Of a stretch of DNA of 64,000 nt, positions 1 to 8,979 are shown one piece after another. The translations under genes were made by a program, and so were the position numbers. Source of the stretch: Leifsonia poae. GTDB taxonomy: Bacteria > Actinomycetota > Actinomycetes > Actinomycetales > Microbacteriaceae. How positions within the stretch are numbered: position 1 is the stretch's first letter; each line of letters begins with the position of its first letter. Location: the NCBI RefSeq assembly GCF_020009625.1, contig NZ_JAIHLP010000002.1, forward strand, positions 806,001-870,000, written 5' to 3'. The notes beneath the pieces were generated by a model. That model did no database searches. It was given only the letters and a program-made list of their open reading frames with translations, and had not been told where the DNA came from.

Positions 1-408
1 GTCGTCATTCGTCACGACGGAGCGCACGCTGATGCCCTCGGCTGCCACGAGATCGGCGGCCGTCTCGAAATTCAGCACGTCGCCGGTGTAGTTCTTCACG
101 ATGTGCAGCACGCCCGCGCCGCCATCGGCGGCCTTGGTGGCCTCGACGATCGGCATCGGCGTCGGCGAGGTGAACACCGGCCCGGGAACGGCGGCGTCGA
201 GCATCCCCCGACCGACGAAACCGGCATGCAGGGGTTCGTGACCGCTGCCACCTCCGCTGACGAGGCCGACTTTGCCCGGCACCGGACCATCGGCCCGCGA
301 CACGAAATCAGGATCATGCGACACCGTGACGATGTCGGCATGAGCTCGGGCGAACCCGTCGAGAGACTCGCTCACGACGTCTGTGACGCCGTTGATGAGC
401 TTCTTCAT
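1..408 (-). CDS. dhaK: Dihydroxyacetone kinase subunit DhaK, N-terminal part (cut by window edge)
   Basis: The frame is open to the left edge and gives the first 136 residues, starting [20 protein letters not shown]. It holds the DhaK signature region with a glycine-rich [19 protein letters not shown] stretch (about residues 48-66) and the [11 protein letters not shown] segment (about 110-120). In the family this domain binds dihydroxyacetone covalently through a histidine further on, outside the window. The ATG at 408 has a strong ribosome site (GAAAGGAAGGG) just upstream. It lies 23 bases after trpD on the same strand, so the two may be co-transcribed. Whether the partner is an ATP-dependent or PTS-dependent system cannot be told from this fragment. 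Confidence 0.9.
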   Translation of the reverse strand, partial: MKKLINGVTDVVSESLDGFARAHADIVTVSHDPDFVSRADGPVPGKVGLVSGGGSGHEPLHAGFVGRGMLDAAVPGPVFTSPTPMPIVEATKAADGGAGVLHIVKNYTGDVLNFETAADLVAAEGISVRSVVTNDD

Positions 409-431
409 CGAAACCCTTCCTTTCACTTCTG

Positions 432-1481
432 TCAGTGCGTCGCCGCCACCCACTCATCGAGCTTCGCGGCCGCAGCCCCGGAGTCGATCGCCTGGGCGGC
501 GACCGCCATTGTCGAACGGAACCGATCCAGGATGGCTTCCTGAACCCTCGACGGGTCGGACGCGAGCTCGTATGCCACGAGTCCGGCCGCCGCGTTGAGT
601 AACACGATGTCGCGCACGGGACCTTCTTCGCCCGCCAGCACGGCACGCACGACGCTCGCGTTGTACGCGGCGTCCTTTCCGAGCAGATCGTCCATCTTCG
701 CGCGCGGGATGCCGAGGTCGCGCGGATCGATGTCGTGCTCGGTGACCAGCCCGCGGGAGACCTCCCAGACGTGGCTGTGACCGGTGGTGGAGAGCTCGTC
801 GAGCCCATCGTCACCCCGGAAGACGAGAGCGGTCGCGCCCCGCGTTTGGAAGACGCCGACGAACAGCGGCACCCGGTCGAGCGTCGCCACGCCGACGGCC
901 GAGGCCTCCGGGCGCGCGGGGTTGCAGAGCGGTCCGAGGTAGTTGAAGACGGTCGGAACGCCGAGCTGGGCGCGCACCGGGGCGGCGTTGGCGAATCCCG
1001 GGTGGAACGCCGAGGCGAACGCGAAGGTGATCCCGGCCCGCTGAAGCACCTCCGCCACCTTCTCGGGTGGAAGGGCGAGGTCGATGCCGAGCTCGGCCAA
1101 GACATCCGAGGAGCCCGACGAGGAGCTCGCGGCGCGATTGCCGTGCTTGATCACGGGTACGCCCGTGGCCGCCGCGACGATGGATGCGGTGGTCGAGATG
1201 TTCACGGTGCCGAACCGGTCCCCCCCGGTTCCGACGATGTCGAGCGCCATCGGGTCCACGGGCAGGGGAACAGCGTGGTCGAGGATCGCGTCGCGGAAAC
1301 CGACGATCTCGTCCACCGTCTCGCCCTTGGCGCGCAGGGCGATGAGGAACGCCGCGAGCTGAGCCTGGGTGGCCTCTCCGGTCATGACCTGGTCCATCGC
1401 CCATGCCGCGTCGGCGACACTCAGATCCTCCCGCTCCAGCAATGCGGTGAGAATCGACGACCAGGACTGCATTTCCGACAT
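432..1481 (-). CDS. trpD: Anthranilate phosphoribosyltransferase
   Basis: Transfers the phosphoribosyl group of PRPP to anthranilate, the second committed step of tryptophan synthesis. The 349-residue protein is of normal family length. The PRPP/Mg-binding [14 protein letters not shown] motif is at about residues 84-97, followed by [21 protein letters not shown] (about 112-132) and the N-terminal helical domain. The ATG at 1481 has no Shine-Dalgarno sequence but is preceded by TAGGAT exactly six bases away, suggesting a leaderless transcript. It is divergent from ctaE, as Rv2192c is from ctaE in M. tuberculosis. No other trp gene is nearby. Confidence 0.96.
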   Translation of the reverse strand: MSEMQSWSSILTALLEREDLSVADAAWAMDQVMTGEATQAQLAAFLIALRAKGETVDEIVGFRDAILDHAVPLPVDPMALDIVGTGGDRFGTVNISTTASIVAAATGVPVIKHGNRAASSSSGSSDVLAELGIDLALPPEKVAEVLQRAGITFAFASAFHPGFANAAPVRAQLGVPTVFNYLGPLCNPARPEASAVGVATLDRVPLFVGVFQTRGATALVFRGDDGLDELSTTGHSHVWEVSRGLVTEHDIDPRDLGIPRAKMDDLLGKDAAYNASVVRAVLAGEEGPVRDIVLLNAAAGLVAYELASDPSRVQEAILDRFRSTMAVAAQAIDSGAAAAKLDEWVAATH

Positions 1482-1493
1482 AGTGCGATCCTA
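1482..1493 (-). promoter_or_regulatory. -10 element and leaderless start of trpD
   Basis: On the minus strand TAGGAT (1493-1488) is followed by six bases and then the trpD ATG at 1481. This TANNNT-N6-start arrangement is the known signature of actinobacterial leaderless mRNAs. No ribosome-binding sequence is present. Confidence 0.55.
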
Positions 1494-1539
1494 CTGAGCC
1501 CGCGCGCTCGCTGCGTTCCGACGGGGTAAAAGTCGCGAC

Positions 1540-1558
1540 TAAGGGCAGCCTTACCCGA
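1540..1558. promoter_or_regulatory. Possible DtxR/IdeR-type iron box
   Basis: The 19-mer TAAGGGCAGCCTTACCCGA matches the known DtxR/IdeR consensus TWAGGTWAGSCTWACCTWA at 15 of 19 positions by hand alignment; the right half (GCCTTACC) is the better one. It lies between the divergent promoters of trpD and ctaE, about 60-85 bases upstream of both proposed starts. Iron control of the haem- and Fe-S-rich bc1/oxidase genes would make sense, but this is inferred from sequence only. Confidence 0.35.
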
Positions 1559-1610
1559 CAAATACCGCATTCCGGCCTGTCGGATGAGAAAACCACGGCT
1601 TCTTTTCAGC

Positions 1611-1616
1611 CATAAT
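1611..1616 (+). promoter_or_regulatory. -10 element of the ctaE-qcrCAB operon
   Basis: CATAAT, one base from TATAAT, sits seven bases before a GTG at 1624 that can start CtaE. The alternative ATG at 1615 would lie inside this hexamer. No Shine-Dalgarno sequence precedes either codon. No convincing -35 element is visible. Confidence 0.45.
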
Positions 1617-1623
1617 GGTTACC

Positions 1624-2253
1624 GTGACGAGCACCTCAATATCTCCTACGGCGAGTGCGCCTTCCATCAACCGGCCCAATGTGGTGGCCGTCGGCACCAT
1701 TGTCTGGCTGGGCAGTGAGGTCATGTTCTTCGCGGGTCTCTTCGCGATCTACTTCACCCTCCGCTCCACGTCCCCCGGACTCTGGGCAGCGGAGACCGCG
1801 CACTTGAACGTTCCGTACTCCCTCACGAACACGATCATCCTTGTGTCGAGTTCGTTCACCTGCCAGGCCGGCGTCTTCGCGGCGGAGCGGCTCCAGCCGC
1901 GCGCCACGGGCTGGAGCCCGCGCAAATGGGGAATGGTCGAGTGGTTCACACTCACATACGCGCTCGGCGCGATCTTCGTCTCCGGCCAGATCCTCGAGTA
2001 CGCCACGCTCGTCTCCGAGGGCATCTCGCTGAGCTCCAACGCCTACGGTTCGGCGTTCTACCTCACCACCGGATTCCACGGTCTCCACGTCACGGGCGGC
2101 CTCATCGCCTTCCTTCTCGTCATCGGTCGAGCCTTCGCTGTGAAGACCTTCGGCCATAAAGAGGCGACGAGCGCGATCGTCGTCTCGTACTACTGGCACT
2201 TCGTCGACGTCGTCTGGATCGGGCTCTTCCTGGTCATCTACGTTCTCAAATAG
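1624..2253 (+). CDS. ctaE: Cytochrome c oxidase subunit III
   Basis: Membrane subunit of the aa3 terminal oxidase of the bcc-aa3 supercomplex. From the GTG at 1624 it is 209 residues and reads [19 protein letters not shown]; the ATG at 1615 would add three residues but overlaps the probable -10 box. Five hydrophobic spans are visible, with the family motifs [14 protein letters not shown] (first span) and [10 protein letters not shown] and [14 protein letters not shown] (last two spans). It is the first gene of ctaE-qcrC-qcrA-qcrB, the standard actinobacterial order, and its stop lies 24 bases before qcrC. Confidence 0.95.
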   Translation: MTSTSISPTASAPSINRPNVVAVGTIVWLGSEVMFFAGLFAIYFTLRSTSPGLWAAETAHLNVPYSLTNTIILVSSSFTCQAGVFAAERLQPRATGWSPRKWGMVEWFTLTYALGAIFVSGQILEYATLVSEGISLSSNAYGSAFYLTTGFHGLHVTGGLIAFLLVIGRAFAVKTFGHKEATSAIVVSYYWHFVDVVWIGLFLVIYVLK

Positions 2254-2277
2254 GAATCAGGAGCAGACCTCACTACC

Positions 2278-3096
2278 ATGCGCGCGAATACACGCACCAC
2301 GACGAAGTCCCCCCGCAAGGGCGGACGTCGTCACCCTCTCGCCACGGTCGCTCTGATCGCGATCGGCCTCGGCCTCACCGGCGGCGCCTACGCGGCGTTC
2401 AACACGTCGACCGCCTCGGCCGAACCGCAGTCCGCCGCGTCGACGCAAGAATCCGTCGACCAGGGCAAGAAGCTCTTCCAGTCGAACTGCGCCACCTGCC
2501 ACGGCCTCCAGGCCGCCGGAACGACGAACGGGCCGAGCCTGATCGGCGTCGGCGCCGCCGCGGTCGACTTCCAGGTCGGCACCGGCCGTATGCCGATGGC
2601 CATGCAGGGCCCGCAGGCCCCGGAGAAGCCCGTCCAGTTCACAGACGCGCAGATCAAGGCCCTCGCCGACTACGTCGCCTCGCTGGCCCCCGGCCCCTCG
2701 ATCCCCGAACAGAAGTGGCTGAACGGCGACGGCAACGCCGCAACGGGCGGCGAACTCTTCCGCGTCAACTGCGCCATGTGCCACAACGTCGCCGGCGCCG
2801 GTGGCGCGCTGACCGAAGGCAAGTACGCTCCCTCGCTCAACGGTGTCAGCGCCGCACACATCTATGAGGCCATGATCACCGGCCCGCAGAACATGCCGGT
2901 GTTCAACGACATGAACATCTCGCCGCAAGGCAAGGCAGACATCATCACGTACCTCAAGTACATCCAGAACAACCCGTCGCCGGGTGGTTTCGAGCTCGGA
3001 TCGCTCGGCCCGGTGGCCGAGGGTCTGTTCCTGTGGATCTTCGGTCTCGGTGCCATCGTCGCGCTGACCGTGTGGATCACGGCGAAATCGAACTAG
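2278..3096 (+). CDS. qcrC: Dihaem cytochrome c subunit of the cytochrome bc1 complex
   Basis: Carries electrons from the Rieske centre to the oxidase, replacing a separate cytochrome c. The 272-residue protein has an N-terminal membrane anchor (about residues 20-42), two cytochrome c domains each with a CXXCH haem site (NCATCH at about 72-77, NCAMCH at about 163-168), and a C-terminal membrane helix (about 245-267). The double haem-c fold plus C-terminal anchor is diagnostic of actinobacterial QcrC. The ATG at 2278 follows an AGGAGCAG ribosome site. Confidence 0.97.
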   Translation: MRANTRTTTKSPRKGGRRHPLATVALIAIGLGLTGGAYAAFNTSTASAEPQSAASTQESVDQGKKLFQSNCATCHGLQAAGTTNGPSLIGVGAAAVDFQVGTGRMPMAMQGPQAPEKPVQFTDAQIKALADYVASLAPGPSIPEQKWLNGDGNAATGGELFRVNCAMCHNVAGAGGALTEGKYAPSLNGVSAAHIYEAMITGPQNMPVFNDMNISPQGKADIITYLKYIQNNPSPGGFELGSLGPVAEGLFLWIFGLGAIVALTVWITAKSN

Positions 3097-3135
3097 ACGG
3101 TACTTGAGACATGGCACAGCGTATGAAGGAGAACA

Positions 3136-4209
3136 ATGGCACAGGACGATAACAGCGGTCACGAGCTGACCACTGCCAGCTCGTCAGCCGTCGACGTCCA
3201 CCGGACAGGCGATCCGGGAACGGCGGTGATCATCCGCGACACGGTCGAGAACCCCGGGTTCCCGCCGCACCGTCCGCGGGTCACCGACCTCGACCCGAAG
3301 AAAGAGCGCCGGGCCGAGCGAACGGTCTACACGCTGTTCTACCTCTCGATCGTCGGAAGCGTCTGGGCCGTCGCCGCCTACATGGCGTTCCCCATCAACG
3401 ACAACGACCCCGGTTCGGTCCGCCTGAACAACCTGTTCATCGGTCTCGGCATCGCCCTGGCGCTGCTCGCCATCGGCATCGGCGCCGTGCACTGGGGCAA
3501 GGCACTCATGCACGAGAAGGAGGGCGTCGACCTCCGCCACCCCGTGCGTGGTTCGGAGAGCTCCACCGAGCGCGCCGTCGAGATCTTCCGGCAGGCCGAC
3601 GAAGAGTCGGGCTTCAGCCGTCGCACTCTGGTTCGGAACAGCCTCATCGGCGCACTGATCGCGTTCCCGCTGCCCGCCGTCGTCCTGTTCCGCGGCCTCG
3701 CGCCCGAGAACGCCGACCCGGTCGTCCTGCTGTCGCACACCATGTGGGCGAAGGGCACCCGGCTCACCCGTGACCCGTCCGGCACGCCGATCAAGGCGTC
3801 CGACGTCACCCTGGGATCCGCGTTCCACGTGATTCCGGAGGGGCTCAACGAGAAGGAAGACCGTCTCGAGGAGAAAGCGAAGGCCGCCGTTCTGCTCATG
3901 CGCCTCAAGCCGGAAGACCTCCACGTCTCCAAGGGCCGCGAGAACTGGAACTACGACGGCATCGTCGCCTATTCCAAGATCTGCACGCACGTCGGATGCC
4001 CGGTGGCGCTCTACGAACAGCAGACCCACCACCTCCTGTGCCCGTGCCACCAGTCGCAGTTCGACATCACGCACGAGGCCGAGGTCATCTTCGGTCCTGC
4101 AAAGCGTCCGCTGCCGCAGCTGCCGATCACCGTGGATGCCGAAGGCTACCTCGTCGCGCGCAGCGACTTCACCGAGCCTGTCGGCCCGAGCTTCTGGGAG
4201 CGTCATTGA
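3136..4209 (+). CDS. qcrA: Rieske iron-sulfur subunit of the cytochrome bc1 complex
   Basis: Accepts electrons from menaquinol through a 2Fe-2S cluster. At 357 residues it is long, as usual in actinomycetes, with three predicted membrane helices (about residues 62-83, 98-118 and 173-193) before the periplasmic Rieske domain. Cluster ligands are visible in CTHVGC and CPCHQSQFD (about residues 282-312). A GAAGGAG ribosome site precedes the ATG. The end overlaps the qcrB start by four bases. Confidence 0.97.
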   Translation: MAQDDNSGHELTTASSSAVDVHRTGDPGTAVIIRDTVENPGFPPHRPRVTDLDPKKERRAERTVYTLFYLSIVGSVWAVAAYMAFPINDNDPGSVRLNNLFIGLGIALALLAIGIGAVHWGKALMHEKEGVDLRHPVRGSESSTERAVEIFRQADEESGFSRRTLVRNSLIGALIAFPLPAVVLFRGLAPENADPVVLLSHTMWAKGTRLTRDPSGTPIKASDVTLGSAFHVIPEGLNEKEDRLEEKAKAAVLLMRLKPEDLHVSKGRENWNYDGIVAYSKICTHVGCPVALYEQQTHHLLCPCHQSQFDITHEAEVIFGPAKRPLPQLPITVDAEGYLVARSDFTEPVGPSFWERH

Positions 4210-5825
4210 GTACCACAACCGCCGCGCCTCCCGCGGCACCCGCCGAGGTCAAGAAGGGCGGCTTCACCGCCGCCGCCGCGAACTATATCGAAGACCGCAC
4301 GAGCATCTCGGGCGCCGTCAAGGAGTTCGGTCGCAAGATCTTCCCCGACCACTGGTCGTTCCTGCTCGGTGAGGTCGCGCTCTACAGCTTCATCGTCATC
4401 CTGCTCACGGGAACGTTCCTGACGTTCTTCTTCCAGGCATCGATGGCCGAGGTCGTTTACCACGGCTCCTACGTCCCCCTCAAGGGCGTGGAGATGTCGG
4501 CGGCCATGTCGAGCACGCTCAACATCTCGTTCGAGATCCGCGGCGGTCTGCTCATGCGGCAGATCCACCACTGGGCGGCGCTGCTCTTCGTCGCGGCCAT
4601 CGGCCTGCACATGCTGCGCATCTTCTTCACCGGCGCCTTCCGCAAGCCGCGCGAGCTGAACTGGGTGATCGGCTTCGTGCTGTTCATTCTGGCGATGGCC
4701 GAAGGCTTCACGGGATACTCCCTCCCGGACGACCTGCTCTCGGGCAACGGCCTCCGCATCATCGACGGCATGGTCAAGGGCATCCCGGTGATCGGAACGT
4801 GGACCTCGTTCCTGATCTTCGGCGGCGAGTTCCCGGGAACGGCGATCGTCGGGCGTCTCTACACCCTGCACATCCTGTTGCTACCGGCGCTGGTGCTCGC
4901 CTTCATCGCACTACACCTGATGTTCGTGGTGATCCACAAGCACACGCAGTACGCCGCCCCGGGCCGCACCCAGGCCAACGTCGTCGGCTACCCGGTCCTG
5001 CCGGTGTACGCCGCGAAGGCCGGTGGCTTTTTCTTCATCGTGTTCGGTGTCCTCGCGCTCATCGCGTCGCTGTTCACCATCAACCCGATCTGGAACTATG
5101 GTCCGTACGACCCCTCACCGGTCTCCGCCGGCACACAACCCGACTGGTACATCGGCTTCGCCGACGGCGCTCTGCGTCTGATCCCGCCGGGCTGGGAGTT
5201 CGTCTGGCTCGACCGCACCTGGTCGTTCAACATCATCGTTCCACTCGTCGTGCTCGGTGCGTTCATCGTCACGGTGATGTTCTACCCCTTCATCGAGGGT
5301 TGGATCACCGGCGACAAGCGCGAGCACCACATCCTGGACCGTCCGCGCAATGCGGCCACACGCACCGCGATCGGTGCGGCGGGGGTCACGTTCTACGCCG
5401 GTCTCTGGTCGGCGGCGAGCTCGGACATCATCGCCACGCACTTCAAGCTGACGATGGAGGGTGTGATCCACTCCATCCAGGCGATCGTCATCATCGGGCC
5501 GTTCATCGCGTACTTCCTCACCAAGCGCATCTGTATCGCGCTGCAGAAGAAGGACCGCAGCATCGCCTTGCACGGCTACGAGTCCGGCCGCATCGTGAAG
5601 CTCCCGGGTGGCGAGTTCATCGAGGTGCATGAGCAGCTCGACGAGTACGAGCGCTGGCGACTGGTGAGTTTCGACACCTATGAACCGCTGATGCTCCGTC
5701 CGAACAGCAAGGGCAAGATCACCTTCGGCAACCGCTTGCGGGCGGGGATCTCTCGCTGGTTCTTCGAAGACCGCATCCTGCCCCCGACCAAGGGCGAACT
5801 CGAATCCGGCCACGGCCACCACTGA
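4206..5825 (+). CDS. qcrB: Cytochrome b subunit of the cytochrome bc1 complex
   Basis: Integral membrane subunit with two b haems that oxidises menaquinol. The frame is open upstream into qcrA, but the real start is most likely the TTG at 4206 (TTGA overlap with the qcrA stop), with GGGAG at the right distance. That gives 539 residues starting MSTTTAAPPAAPAEV. Paired haem-ligand histidines sit in the second and fourth membrane spans (around RQIHHWAALLF and the HILLLPALVLAFIALHLMF region), and the Qo-site PEWY loop appears here as PDWY. A cytosolic C-terminal tail of about 130 residues is normal for actinobacterial QcrB. Confidence 0.96.
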   Translation: MSTTTAAPPAAPAEVKKGGFTAAAANYIEDRTSISGAVKEFGRKIFPDHWSFLLGEVALYSFIVILLTGTFLTFFFQASMAEVVYHGSYVPLKGVEMSAAMSSTLNISFEIRGGLLMRQIHHWAALLFVAAIGLHMLRIFFTGAFRKPRELNWVIGFVLFILAMAEGFTGYSLPDDLLSGNGLRIIDGMVKGIPVIGTWTSFLIFGGEFPGTAIVGRLYTLHILLLPALVLAFIALHLMFVVIHKHTQYAAPGRTQANVVGYPVLPVYAAKAGGFFFIVFGVLALIASLFTINPIWNYGPYDPSPVSAGTQPDWYIGFADGALRLIPPGWEFVWLDRTWSFNIIVPLVVLGAFIVTVMFYPFIEGWITGDKREHHILDRPRNAATRTAIGAAGVTFYAGLWSAASSDIIATHFKLTMEGVIHSIQAIVIIGPFIAYFLTKRICIALQKKDRSIALHGYESGRIVKLPGGEFIEVHEQLDEYERWRLVSFDTYEPLMLRPNSKGKITFGNRLRAGISRWFFEDRILPPTKGELESGHGHH

Positions 5826-5841
5826 TCGAGCAGCCGCTGCG

Positions 5842-5875
5842 AAAGCGCCGGTACGCATCTGCGTGCCGGCGCTTT
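5842..5875 (+). terminator. Terminator hairpin after qcrB
   Basis: AAAGCGCCGGTACGCA pairs with TGCGTGCCGGCGCTTT across a two-base loop (one G-T pair), 17 bases after the qcrB stop and 18 bases before the next gene. There is no T tract, so it may be a weak terminator or a processing hairpin. Confidence 0.7.
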
Positions 5876-5892
5876 GGCGTGAAAGGACCAGG

Positions 5893-6723
5893 ATGACCGT
5901 CCCACCTCCCCCGAGCGCCGAGCCCGACACCCTTGCCTCGTGGCTTCGCTGCCCGGTGTGCGCCGAGCCGCTCGAAGCCGTGGAGCGTCTCGCCCTGGGG
6001 TGCACCACAGGGCACCGCTTCGACGTCAACAAGCGGGGCTATGTCACCCTCCTGCCGGGTGGCACGAAGTTCATCGGAGATAGCACGGCGATGCTCGACG
6101 CTCGCGACACCGTGCTGGAGGGGGGCGTGTTCGCCCCCGTTGCCGCGGCTATCGCCTCCGCCGCACGAGGACAGCGCATCGTCGATGCCGGCGCCGGAAC
6201 CGGCTACTACCTCCGCGCGACGATGGGCGCGCATCTCGGATCCCGCGGACTCGCCCTCGACCTCTCCCCCGCCGCTGTCGCCCGCGCCGTCCGATCCTCG
6301 CCCTCGATCGTCGGCGTCGTCGCCGACACCTGGCGACCCCTCCCCGTGCGCACCGGATGCTGCGACACGGTGCTCGACGTGTTCGCTCCCCGAAACCTCC
6401 CCGAGTTCCACCGCATTCTGCGCCGCGACGGACGTCTGGTCGTCGTGGTCCCTCGGCCCGACCATCTCATCGAGCTGAGGGCCGACGGTGGCATGCTCGA
6501 CGTCCCGGCCGACAAGGCGGAAGACGTGATCGTGTCTGCACAGCCTCTGTTCAGCCTTCTGGAGCGAGAACACCTCACACACCAGCTCTGGCTTGATACG
6601 GCAATTCGGAGCGCCCTGGTGGCGATGGGGCCCTCCGCGCATCACGCGATGGACACCTCGGTTTCGGCTACGAGCGCCACCGTCTCGGTCGACGTGCTGG
6701 TCTTCCAAGCCGCGGCCGCCTAG
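5893..6723 (+). CDS. RlmA-like 23S rRNA guanine-N1 methyltransferase
   Basis: SAM-dependent methyltransferase of the RrmA/RlmA family, which methylates a guanine in 23S rRNA helix 35 (G745 or G748). The N-terminal zinc ribbon is visible as CPVC (about residues 18-21) and CTTGHRFD (about 36-43), followed by KRGYVTLLPGG. The SAM site is DAGAGTGYY (about 98-106), and NLPEFHRILRRDGRLVVVVP matches the late strands of the Rossmann fold. The ATG at 5893 with AAAGGACCAGG upstream is preferred over an ATG 30 bases earlier that falls in the qcrB terminator. In antibiotic producers this family can give macrolide resistance; nothing here points to that role. Confidence 0.8.
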   Translation: MTVPPPPSAEPDTLASWLRCPVCAEPLEAVERLALGCTTGHRFDVNKRGYVTLLPGGTKFIGDSTAMLDARDTVLEGGVFAPVAAAIASAARGQRIVDAGAGTGYYLRATMGAHLGSRGLALDLSPAAVARAVRSSPSIVGVVADTWRPLPVRTGCCDTVLDVFAPRNLPEFHRILRRDGRLVVVVPRPDHLIELRADGGMLDVPADKAEDVIVSAQPLFSLLEREHLTHQLWLDTAIRSALVAMGPSAHHAMDTSVSATSATVSVDVLVFQAAAA

Positions 6724-6731
6724 CAGCAGGG

Positions 6732-6782
6732 AACGAAGAAGAGCGCCACCCCCCGAAGCGGGGAGTGGCGCTCTTCTTCGTT
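6732..6782. terminator. Bidirectional terminator between the two respiratory operons
   Basis: An 18-base perfect stem (AACGAAGAAGAGCGCCAC pairing with GTGGCGCTCTTCTTCGTT) lies in the 67-base gap between the convergent rlmA-like gene and ctaF. The loop contains a second small stem (CCCC/GGGG). The CTTCTTCGTT arm gives a pyrimidine-rich tail in both directions. Confidence 0.85.
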
Positions 6783-6790
6783 GCGGTGCC

Positions 6791-7213
6791 TCAGCGGGCG
6801 AAGTATCCGCGGTAGTACTCGTAGGTCCAGCCGACCAGGCAGATCAGGGCGAAGGCCACGCCGATGAAGCAGAGCCAGAACCCCACCGCGAGGCCGACCA
6901 TCACCAGACCAGCGGCGAAGGCCAGCGAGACCGGCCACCAGCTCCACGGGCTGAAGTGACCGAGTTCGGGATCGCCGTCGTCGATGTTGGCGTCGAGGCG
7001 GTCCTCCGGGAGCTCACCGCCCTGCGAGGCGTGCGAGCGGCCGACATAGAAGGCGATGAATCCGGCGAGGATCGCGCTCAGCGTGAGCGCGACCGTTCCG
7101 ACCCATTCCACCTTCATGTGCATCGGGTCGAGCAGGCTCCACAGAGTGTAGACCGCAGCCGACAGGAGGAAGAAGATCGCGAGGATCCAGAAGAGGATGG
7201 CGTTTGCTCTCAT
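6791..7213 (-). CDS. ctaF: Cytochrome c oxidase subunit IV, actinobacterial type
   Basis: Small membrane subunit of the actinobacterial aa3 oxidase. The 140-residue protein has four hydrophobic spans (about residues 5-25, 37-57, 92-112 and 114-132) and ends TYEYYRGYFAR, a conserved CtaF tail. It lies three bases downstream of ctaD on the same strand, so it is co-translated with it. It binds no metal; in the family it is needed for assembly and stability. Confidence 0.93.
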   Translation of the reverse strand: MRANAILFWILAIFFLLSAAVYTLWSLLDPMHMKVEWVGTVALTLSAILAGFIAFYVGRSHASQGGELPEDRLDANIDDGDPELGHFSPWSWWPVSLAFAAGLVMVGLAVGFWLCFIGVAFALICLVGWTYEYYRGYFAR

Positions 7214-7216
7214 GGG

Positions 7217-8968
7217 CTACTTCACCTTGTCGTCTGCGAGGTCGAGAACGGGGCTGTCCGGGGCGTCCTTGCCGCCGCCGACGCCGATGGGGATACCGGC
7301 TTCGGGGTGGTTCAGGTCGAACGCGGGCGACTCGCTACGGATGCGCGGGATCGACGTGAAGTTGTGGCGCGGCGGCGGGCAGCTGGTCGCCCACTCGAGC
7401 GAACGGCCGTAGCCCCAGGGGTCGTTGACCGTGACCTTGGGAGCGTTGCGCGCCGTCAGGTACACGTTCACGAAGAACGGGATCATCGAGATCGCCAGGA
7501 TTGCGGCGCCGACAGAGGAGAGCTGATTCATCCAGGTGAAACCGTCGCTCGGCAGATAGGTGGCGTACCGACGGGGCATGCCGACGACGCCGAGCCAGTG
7601 CTGCACGAGGAACGTGGTGTGGAAGCCGATGAACAGCAGCCAGAAGTGCCACTTGCCCAGCCTGTCGTTCAGCATCTTGCCCGTCCACTTGGGCCACCAG
7701 AAGTAGAAGCCGGCGAACATCGCGAACACGACGGTGCCGAAGACGACGTAGTGGAAGTGGGCGACGACGAAGTACGTGTCGGAGACGTGGAAGTCGAGCG
7801 GCGGCGAGGCGAGGATCACTCCGGTGAGGCCACCGAAGGTGAACGTGATGAGGAAGCCGATCGACCACAGCATCGGCGATTCGAAGGTGAGCGAACCGCG
7901 CCACATCGTGCCGATCCAGTTGAAGATCTTCACGCCGGTCGGAACCGCGATGAGCATGGTCATCAGCGAGAACCAGGGCAGCAGCACCGAGCCGGTCACG
8001 TACATGTGGTGCGCCCACACCGTGACGGAGAGGGCCGCGATCGAGATCGTCGCGTAGATGAGGGTCTTGTACCCGAAGATCGGCTTGCGGCTGAAGACCG
8101 GGAAGATCTCCGAGACGATTCCGAAGAACGGGAGCGCGATGATGTAGACCTCGGGGTGGCCGAAGAACCAGAACAGGTGCTGCCACAGCAGCGCTCCGCC
8201 GTTCGCCGCGTCGTAGATGTGCGCGTCGAACACACGGTCGGCAGCGAGGCCGAACAGCGCGGCCGCCAGCACCGGGAACGCCATCAGCACGAGGATCGAG
8301 GTGACGAGCGCGTTCCAGGTGAAGATCGGCATGCGGAACATGGTCATACCGGGCGCACGCATCGTGATGATCGTGGTGATGAAGTTGACCGCACCGAGGA
8401 TGGTTCCGAAACCGGAGAGGGCCAGTCCCACCACCCAGAGGTTGCCTCCGATACCGGGTGAGAACGTCGTACTCGAGAGCGGCGCGTAGGCGAACCAACC
8501 GAACGAGGCGGCACCCTGCGGGGTGAGGAAGCCGGCGACGGCGATGAGGCTACCGAACGAGTAGAACCAGTAGGCCAACGCGTTCAACCGGGGGAACGCC
8601 ACATCGGGTGCACCGATCTGCAGCGGCATCAGCACGTTCACGAAGCCGGCGAACAGTGGCGTCGCGAACATCAGCAGCATGATCGTGCCGTGCATGGTGA
8701 ACAGCTGGTTGTACTGCTCTTTCGTCTGGACGACCTCCAGACCCGGCTCGAAGAGCTGGGCGCGGATGATGAGTGCCATCACGCCGCCGATGAGGAAGTA
8801 GATGAACGACGTGATCAGGTACATGTACCCGATCGTCTTGTGGTCGGTCGACGTGATGTAGTTCACGAGGATGTTGCCCTTGCGCTCCACAGTGCTCGAG
8901 CCGAGCGGCGCTGCCGCCTGAGGCGCGGGCGCGGTGGTCGCCGCGGGAGCCGGTGCTGTCGTCGTCAT
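7217..8968 (-). CDS. ctaD: Cytochrome c oxidase subunit I
   Basis: Catalytic haem-copper subunit that reduces oxygen and pumps protons. The 583-residue protein has a 30-residue Ala/Pro/Thr-rich N-terminus, then twelve membrane spans. Haem a/a3 and CuB ligands are visible in [25 protein letters not shown] (with the His-Tyr cross-link pair), WAHHMYV and VAHFHYV. The C-terminal tail is hydrophilic. It lies between ctaC and ctaF in one operon. Confidence 0.98.
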   Translation of the reverse strand: MTTTAPAPAATTAPAPQAAAPLGSSTVERKGNILVNYITSTDHKTIGYMYLITSFIYFLIGGVMALIIRAQLFEPGLEVVQTKEQYNQLFTMHGTIMLLMFATPLFAGFVNVLMPLQIGAPDVAFPRLNALAYWFYSFGSLIAVAGFLTPQGAASFGWFAYAPLSSTTFSPGIGGNLWVVGLALSGFGTILGAVNFITTIITMRAPGMTMFRMPIFTWNALVTSILVLMAFPVLAAALFGLAADRVFDAHIYDAANGGALLWQHLFWFFGHPEVYIIALPFFGIVSEIFPVFSRKPIFGYKTLIYATISIAALSVTVWAHHMYVTGSVLLPWFSLMTMLIAVPTGVKIFNWIGTMWRGSLTFESPMLWSIGFLITFTFGGLTGVILASPPLDFHVSDTYFVVAHFHYVVFGTVVFAMFAGFYFWWPKWTGKMLNDRLGKWHFWLLFIGFHTTFLVQHWLGVVGMPRRYATYLPSDGFTWMNQLSSVGAAILAISMIPFFVNVYLTARNAPKVTVNDPWGYGRSLEWATSCPPPRHNFTSIPRIRSESPAFDLNHPEAGIPIGVGGGKDAPDSPVLDLADDKVK

Positions 8969-8979
8969 TCGTGGATGCC

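Noticed and set aside
1615..1623. ATG at 1615 as the ctaE start
   Set aside because: It overlaps the CATAAT -10 candidate, has no ribosome site and adds only three residues; GTG 1624 fits the leaderless geometry. The ATG cannot be fully excluded.
3996..4205. Upstream extension of the qcrB frame into qcrA
   Set aside because: The extension is antiphase coding over the Rieske domain, and the TTG at 4206 with GGGAG and stop-start overlap explains the start.
5893..6723. rlmA-like gene as a macrolide resistance determinant
   Set aside because: It sits in a conserved housekeeping block with no resistance or biosynthesis neighbour; a housekeeping rRNA methyltransferase is the simpler reading.
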